From NCBI GenBank assembly GCA_002451065.1, contig DKBC01000064.1, forward strand, positions 1 through 16,434: a stretch of 16,434 bases of DNA, read 5' to 3'. Shown in pieces: positions 15,612 through 16,434 of this stretch; positions within the stretch are counted from its first letter, which is position 1; each line of letters begins with the position of its first letter. The DNA comes from Betaproteobacteria bacterium UBA6910. Its GTDB lineage: Bacteria > Pseudomonadota > Gammaproteobacteria > Burkholderiales > UBA6910. The translations under genes and the position numbers were made by a program. Below the pieces are notes generated by a model. It was given only the letters and a program-made list of their open reading frames with translations, was not told where the DNA came from and made no database searches.

Positions 15612-16110
15612 CCAGATGGTGGTCATGGGGCAGGTAGGAGCCCCATTTGGCGTACAGGGATGGGTAAATGTGCGTCCCTTTACGGAAACCCAGGATGCCC
15701 TGCTCGATTATCCGGACTGGTGGTTGGGCCGCGAAGGCGCGGGCGCGTGGCAGAGGGTCCAGGTGGCGGATGCGGATCTCCACAGATGGGGGCTGATTGT
15801 CCGCCTGCAGGGCTGTAGCGACCGGGAGGCGGCGGTGCAACTCAAGGGGTTGCAGGTCGCGGTACCGCGCCAGGATTTACCGGCGAGCGGGTCTGGCCAA
15901 TATTACTGGGCCGATTTGGTGGGCCTGGTCGTGGTCAACAAGCTTGGGATATCCCTTGGCACGGTAACAGGAATGATCGAAACCGGAGCCAATGATGTGC
16001 TGGAGGTAAGCGGGGACCGTGTACGGTTGATCCCGTTTGTCGGGCACGTGATCGAGACCGTGGATTGCGTTGCCGGCCGCATCACGGTGGACTGGGGCGA
16101 AGATTACTGA
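15589..16110 (+). CDS. rimM: Ribosome maturation factor RimM
   Basis: RimM binds ribosomal protein uS19 and helps 16S 3' domain processing during 30S assembly. The N-terminal RimM barrel begins [25 protein letters not shown]-terminal PRC-barrel follows with [28 protein letters not shown] and RLIPFV. From the GTG at 15589 it has 173 aa and overlaps the rpsP end by 23 bp, with a purine-rich GGCAGGCGG just upstream. An in-frame ATG at 15616, 4 bp after the rpsP stop, would give 164 aa but has no ribosome site. Both lengths are possible for the family. trmD follows 9 bp after the stop. Confidence 0.95.
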   Translation: MGRKTQPDQMVVMGQVGAPFGVQGWVNVRPFTETQDALLDYPDWWLGREGAGAWQRVQVADADLHRWGLIVRLQGCSDREAAVQLKGLQVAVPRQDLPASGSGQYYWADLVGLVVVNKLGISLGTVTGMIETGANDVLEVSGDRVRLIPFVGHVIETVDCVAGRITVDWGEDY

Positions 16111-16119
16111 GACTGGAGC

Positions 16120-16434
16120 ATGGCGCTCCAGGTCGATGTCATCACCCTGTTCCCAGAGATGTTCGACGCCGTGCGTCGCTCGGGGGTCACGGGGCGGGCA
16201 GCCGAGCGGGGAGTCTACGAGCTTGTCTTGTGGAACCCGCGGGCGTTTACCTCGGACAACTACCGTACAGTGGACGACCGTCCCTATGGGGGCGGTCCCG
16301 GCATGGTAATGCTGGCGGAGCCCCTGGAAAAGGCCATTGCCGCGGCGAAAGCACGCCAGGCGCGAGCCGGGGCGGGCCAAAGCCGGGTGGTTTATCTGTC
16401 GCCCCAGGGACGGCTGCTAGACCAAGGCTTGGTG
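16120..16434 (+). CDS. trmD: tRNA (guanine-N1-)-methyltransferase TrmD (5' part, runs off window)
   Basis: TrmD methylates G37 N1 in tRNAs reading CNN codons, preventing +1 frameshifting. The frame is open from the ATG at 16120 to the window end, 105 codons of a protein usually near 250. It begins with [23 protein letters not shown], then [27 protein letters not shown], the strictly conserved TrmD block, and [14 protein letters not shown], the start of the trefoil-knot AdoMet site. GGAG lies only one base before the ATG, closer than ideal. It is third in the operon after rimM (9 bp gap); rplS would be expected next, outside the window. Confidence 0.97.
   Translation, partial: MALQVDVITLFPEMFDAVRRSGVTGRAAERGVYELVLWNPRAFTSDNYRTVDDRPYGGGPGMVMLAEPLEKAIAAAKARQARAGAGQSRVVYLSPQGRLLDQGLV

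Noticed and set aside
1..16434. CRISPR, tRNA/rRNA genes, IS elements, phage genes or a novel defence system
   Set aside because: No regular repeats, cloverleaf-like segments, transposase or defence domains were seen; gene order is the standard chromosomal one.

Overview
The window is chromosomal housekeeping DNA from a proteobacterium, most likely a betaproteobacterium of Nitrosomonadales/Thiobacillus type. That is inferred from gene order and protein character: secA-argJ-ATPase-mutT/thiE facing zapD-coaE-pilD-pilC-pilB, then corB/ypjD divergent from ffh, and rpsP-rimM-trmD. No insertion sequence, prophage, CRISPR array, tRNA or rRNA was seen.

Left block, + strand (1-5305): the 3' part of secA, then argJ, an AAA-type DUF815 ATPase and a Nudix (MutT)/ThiE-like fusion. 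The last three are tightly packed, with an 8 bp gap and a 4 bp ATGA overlap.

Middle block, - strand (5351-13153), in transcription order: ypjD (cytochrome c assembly-like membrane protein), a DUF21/CBS CorB/YfjD-type membrane protein, pilB, pilC, pilD (type IV pilus assembly ATPase, platform protein and prepilin peptidase), coaE, zapD, and a broken yacG. A candidate promoter lies just upstream of pilB, and a pair of hairpins lies between pilC and pilD.

Right block: ffh (+) is divergent from ypjD. It is followed by a convergent, well-started small gene of unknown function (orf94, - strand). A 443 bp non-coding stretch then carries a good sigma-70 promoter for the rpsP-rimM-trmD translation operon. 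trmD runs off the right edge.

The genes are ordinary and I see no convincing new multi-gene system. The points most worth a second look are: (i) yacG decayed by an in-frame TAA and loss of a zinc-ligand cysteine; (ii) a ThiE-like half of the Nudix fusion that lacks the metal- and pyrophosphate-binding residues; (iii) two hairpins in the pilC-pilD gap that could compete with each other; (iv) overlapping sigma-70 and sigma-54-like motifs before pilB; (v) the unknown gene orf94. Several genes appear to use non-ATG starts: pilD and zapD GTG, corB-like TTG, rimM probably GTG.
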